DNA of 16,870 nt. Source: Bacteroidaceae bacterium (GTDB lineage: Bacteria; Bacteroidota; Bacteroidia; Bacteroidales; Bacteroidaceae). The notes beneath the pieces were generated by a model, which was given only the letters and a program-made list of their open reading frames with translations, did not search any database and was not told the origin of the DNA. Made by a program: the position numbers and the translations under genes. Where the stretch lies: assembly GCA_021443285.1 (NCBI GenBank), contig JABUUG010000027.1, positions 1-16,870 of the forward strand, read 5' to 3'. Positions 15,562 through 16,870 of this stretch are shown here, one piece after another (position 1 is the first letter of the stretch; the number at the start of each line of letters is the position of its first letter).

Positions 15562-16870
15562 CAGCTCTCTTATACCGCACTGCTGTCCACAGAAAAATAG
15601 CACTACTCATCCTCTTTCTCATACCCTCCCTGCTTTTCTCACAGGAAACGCAGCAGACATCCAGCCCCCAGACGAATCCCATACTATACAGCGGCAATGG
15701 GGAGCTCATACTCGAAATCACACCAAAGGCAGGCAATAACGATATAAATGTCATATTTGGCAGCCTACTGACAGCTTTCAACATCAACATCCACAGCAAT
15801 ACGGCGACTCTCAAGCAGACACCACCAACAGAAGACCTCACCACAGGCGAAGTCCGTCTCCAATGGACAGACACAAAAGGAAGCCTCACCAGCAAGACAT
15901 TCGTCTCCAGGAAAGATAAAGTTGCAATGTCCCTCATAACCGCCGACAAGGGAATCAACATCCCCAACATAAAAGTCACATCCCCCTCGGGTTTCAGTGC
16001 CCTCCAGATGCGAACCAAGATTACACCAAACAAGCAAGGCTTCGCCATACGCTCCACCTTCCGTAAGGCTGTCTGTGAGGGTAGCAGAAGATATGAGGGT
16101 CTCGAGGCCGTTGTAAAAGTAGTACCCGACAATGGCAGAATTTCCGTTTCCGGCAATGAAATAAAGCCCAAGAAAGTAAGGCAGGCACTTATGTTCATAG
16201 CCATGGCACCCTCAGAGCAAATGGAAATAAACAATACAGACTCACTTGAAAAGGCAATAGAGAACGTTATGGCAACAGGCTATGCCGCCCTATCTTCCAA
16301 AGACGAAAAGAATATCTCACCCGCAATTTACGCCGAACTACTCAAGCGTAACATCTCCGTTCATCTCTCATTGTACAACCAAATGACCATAGAACTTCCA
16401 ACACACCAACCTACCGACAAGGCTATTGTTGATACCTACAACCGCCACATCTACCATAAACTATGCTATAGCACCATCCCCAGCACCTACACCGCCCACC
16501 ACCCCTCTTCCGCTGCCTACCCTTCATCCGTCCCCTTACACCAACAGGCAGAAGCCGCCTCCCTCCTCTATGACTATTATCTCTATACACTCGACTCCCT
16601 CTTCCTCAGAGAAGAAGCACTACCCTATATGATCAATGTAGCAGAAAAACTCCAAAGGACACTCAAAACAAAAGACCCACAAGGAAACTACATCATAAAC
16701 AAAACCTCACCCACACAAGAAGTAACGGCTGCAAACTTCCTTCTTCGCGACCTTATATCCTCCTCCACGTTCTTAAAAGTAAATCAAAATCAAATACTAC
16801 ATTGGCAAAACATACTCGCATACATGCCACCCTATAAGATTGACCGCAATGACCAGTTACGCGACCAACT
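15540..16870 (+). CDS. Exported GH95-like glycoside hydrolase homologue, 3' end beyond window
   Basis: The frame is open from the ATG at 15540 to the window edge (443 codons) and overlaps the rarA 3' end by 22 bases. Residues 19-34 form a signal peptide with probable cleavage before Gln35. Layout resembles GH95 (alpha-L-fucosidase family): a beta-sandwich region with LYSGNGELILEI, YEGLEAVVKVVPDNGRISVSG and QALMFIAMAPS; a helical linker; PTD at 291-293; then HQQAEAASLLYDYYLYTLDS, FLREEALPYM and NYIINKTSPTQE (Glu394 may match the general acid). The segment between PTD and the helices is only about 30 residues, where GH95 enzymes have roughly 100 including the Asn-x-Asn that activates water. It may therefore be a divergent or inactive relative. 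Codons are heavily C-ending and G is scarce. The family call is moderate, the activity unknown. Confidence 0.62.
   Translation, partial: MERKNKIAALLYRTAVHRKIALLILFLIPSLLFSQETQQTSSPQTNPILYSGNGELILEITPKAGNNDINVIFGSLLTAFNINIHSNTATLKQTPPTEDLTTGEVRLQWTDTKGSLTSKTFVSRKDKVAMSLITADKGINIPNIKVTSPSGFSALQMRTKITPNKQGFAIRSTFRKAVCEGSRRYEGLEAVVKVVPDNGRISVSGNEIKPKKVRQALMFIAMAPSEQMEINNTDSLEKAIENVMATGYAALSSKDEKNISPAIYAELLKRNISVHLSLYNQMTIELPTHQPTDKAIVDTYNRHIYHKLCYSTIPSTYTAHHPSSAAYPSSVPLHQQAEAASLLYDYYLYTLDSLFLREEALPYMINVAEKLQRTLKTKDPQGNYIINKTSPTQEVTAANFLLRDLISSSTFLKVNQNQILHWQNILAYMPPYKIDRNDQLRDQ

Noticed and set aside
15335..16234. 299-codon minus-strand open frame across rarA and the last gene
   Set aside because: It is opposite two better-supported frames, is rich in Ser/Leu/Arg/Val without domain structure, and has no promoter.
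16426..16632. 68-codon plus-strand open frame rich in Pro and Thr
   Set aside because: It is an alternate frame of the C-rich stretch in the GH95-like gene; its Pro/Thr content follows from base composition.

Overview
The window looks like chromosomal DNA of a Bacteroidales bacterium, most likely Prevotella or a close relative (inference). Supporting signs are Bacteroidetes-restricted families (DUF4421, DUF1460-type amidase, the long Bacteroidetes form of TamB), TAnnTTTG promoter elements upstream of several genes, A-rich leaders with no Shine-Dalgarno sequence, several non-ATG starts, and mid-40s percent G+C. No tRNA, rRNA, CRISPR array, transposase or integrase is visible, and no gene-free stretch exceeds 300 bases.

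Layout. 101-1468 (+) is dihydrolipoamide dehydrogenase (lpdA), convergent with a very large tamB on the minus strand (1495-5655). tamB is divergent from rlmH (5855-6325, +). From there every gene is on the plus strand. A hexuronate block follows: uxuA (6394-7557), an SDR reductase that is probably the YjmF-type fructuronate reductase (7645-8457), and uxaB (8494-9972). A TIGR02757/DUF2400 gene lies 17 bases after uxaB (9990-10745). A new transcription unit then starts with a Gfo/Idh/MocA oxidoreductase (10881-11870), followed by a DUF4421 envelope protein (11889-13118) and an exported DUF1460 amidase-like protein (13208-14113). A repeat-rich leader precedes rarA (14299-15561). The window ends inside an exported protein that starts within the last codons of rarA (15540 to beyond 16870); it resembles a GH95-type glycoside hydrolase but seems to lack part of the catalytic core.

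How the genes work together. The SDR enzyme would reduce fructuronate to D-mannonate, which UxuA dehydrates to 2-keto-3-deoxygluconate. UxaB would reduce tagaturonate to D-altronate. The block therefore serves both the glucuronate and galacturonate arms of pectin and glucuronoxylan sugar catabolism, while uronate isomerase (UxaC), altronate dehydratase (UxaA), KDG kinase and aldolase must be encoded elsewhere. TamB, DUF4421 and DUF1460 are envelope functions; RlmH, RarA and perhaps the TIGR02757 protein are housekeeping.

I see no clear new defence or mobile system. The most unusual things are: the duplicated start region and 10-11 base TTAACTYC repeats before rarA; the GC-rich perfect hairpin inside tamB; a plus-strand G>C to C>G skew switch across the window that does not follow gene direction; and the GH95-like gene whose start overlaps rarA.
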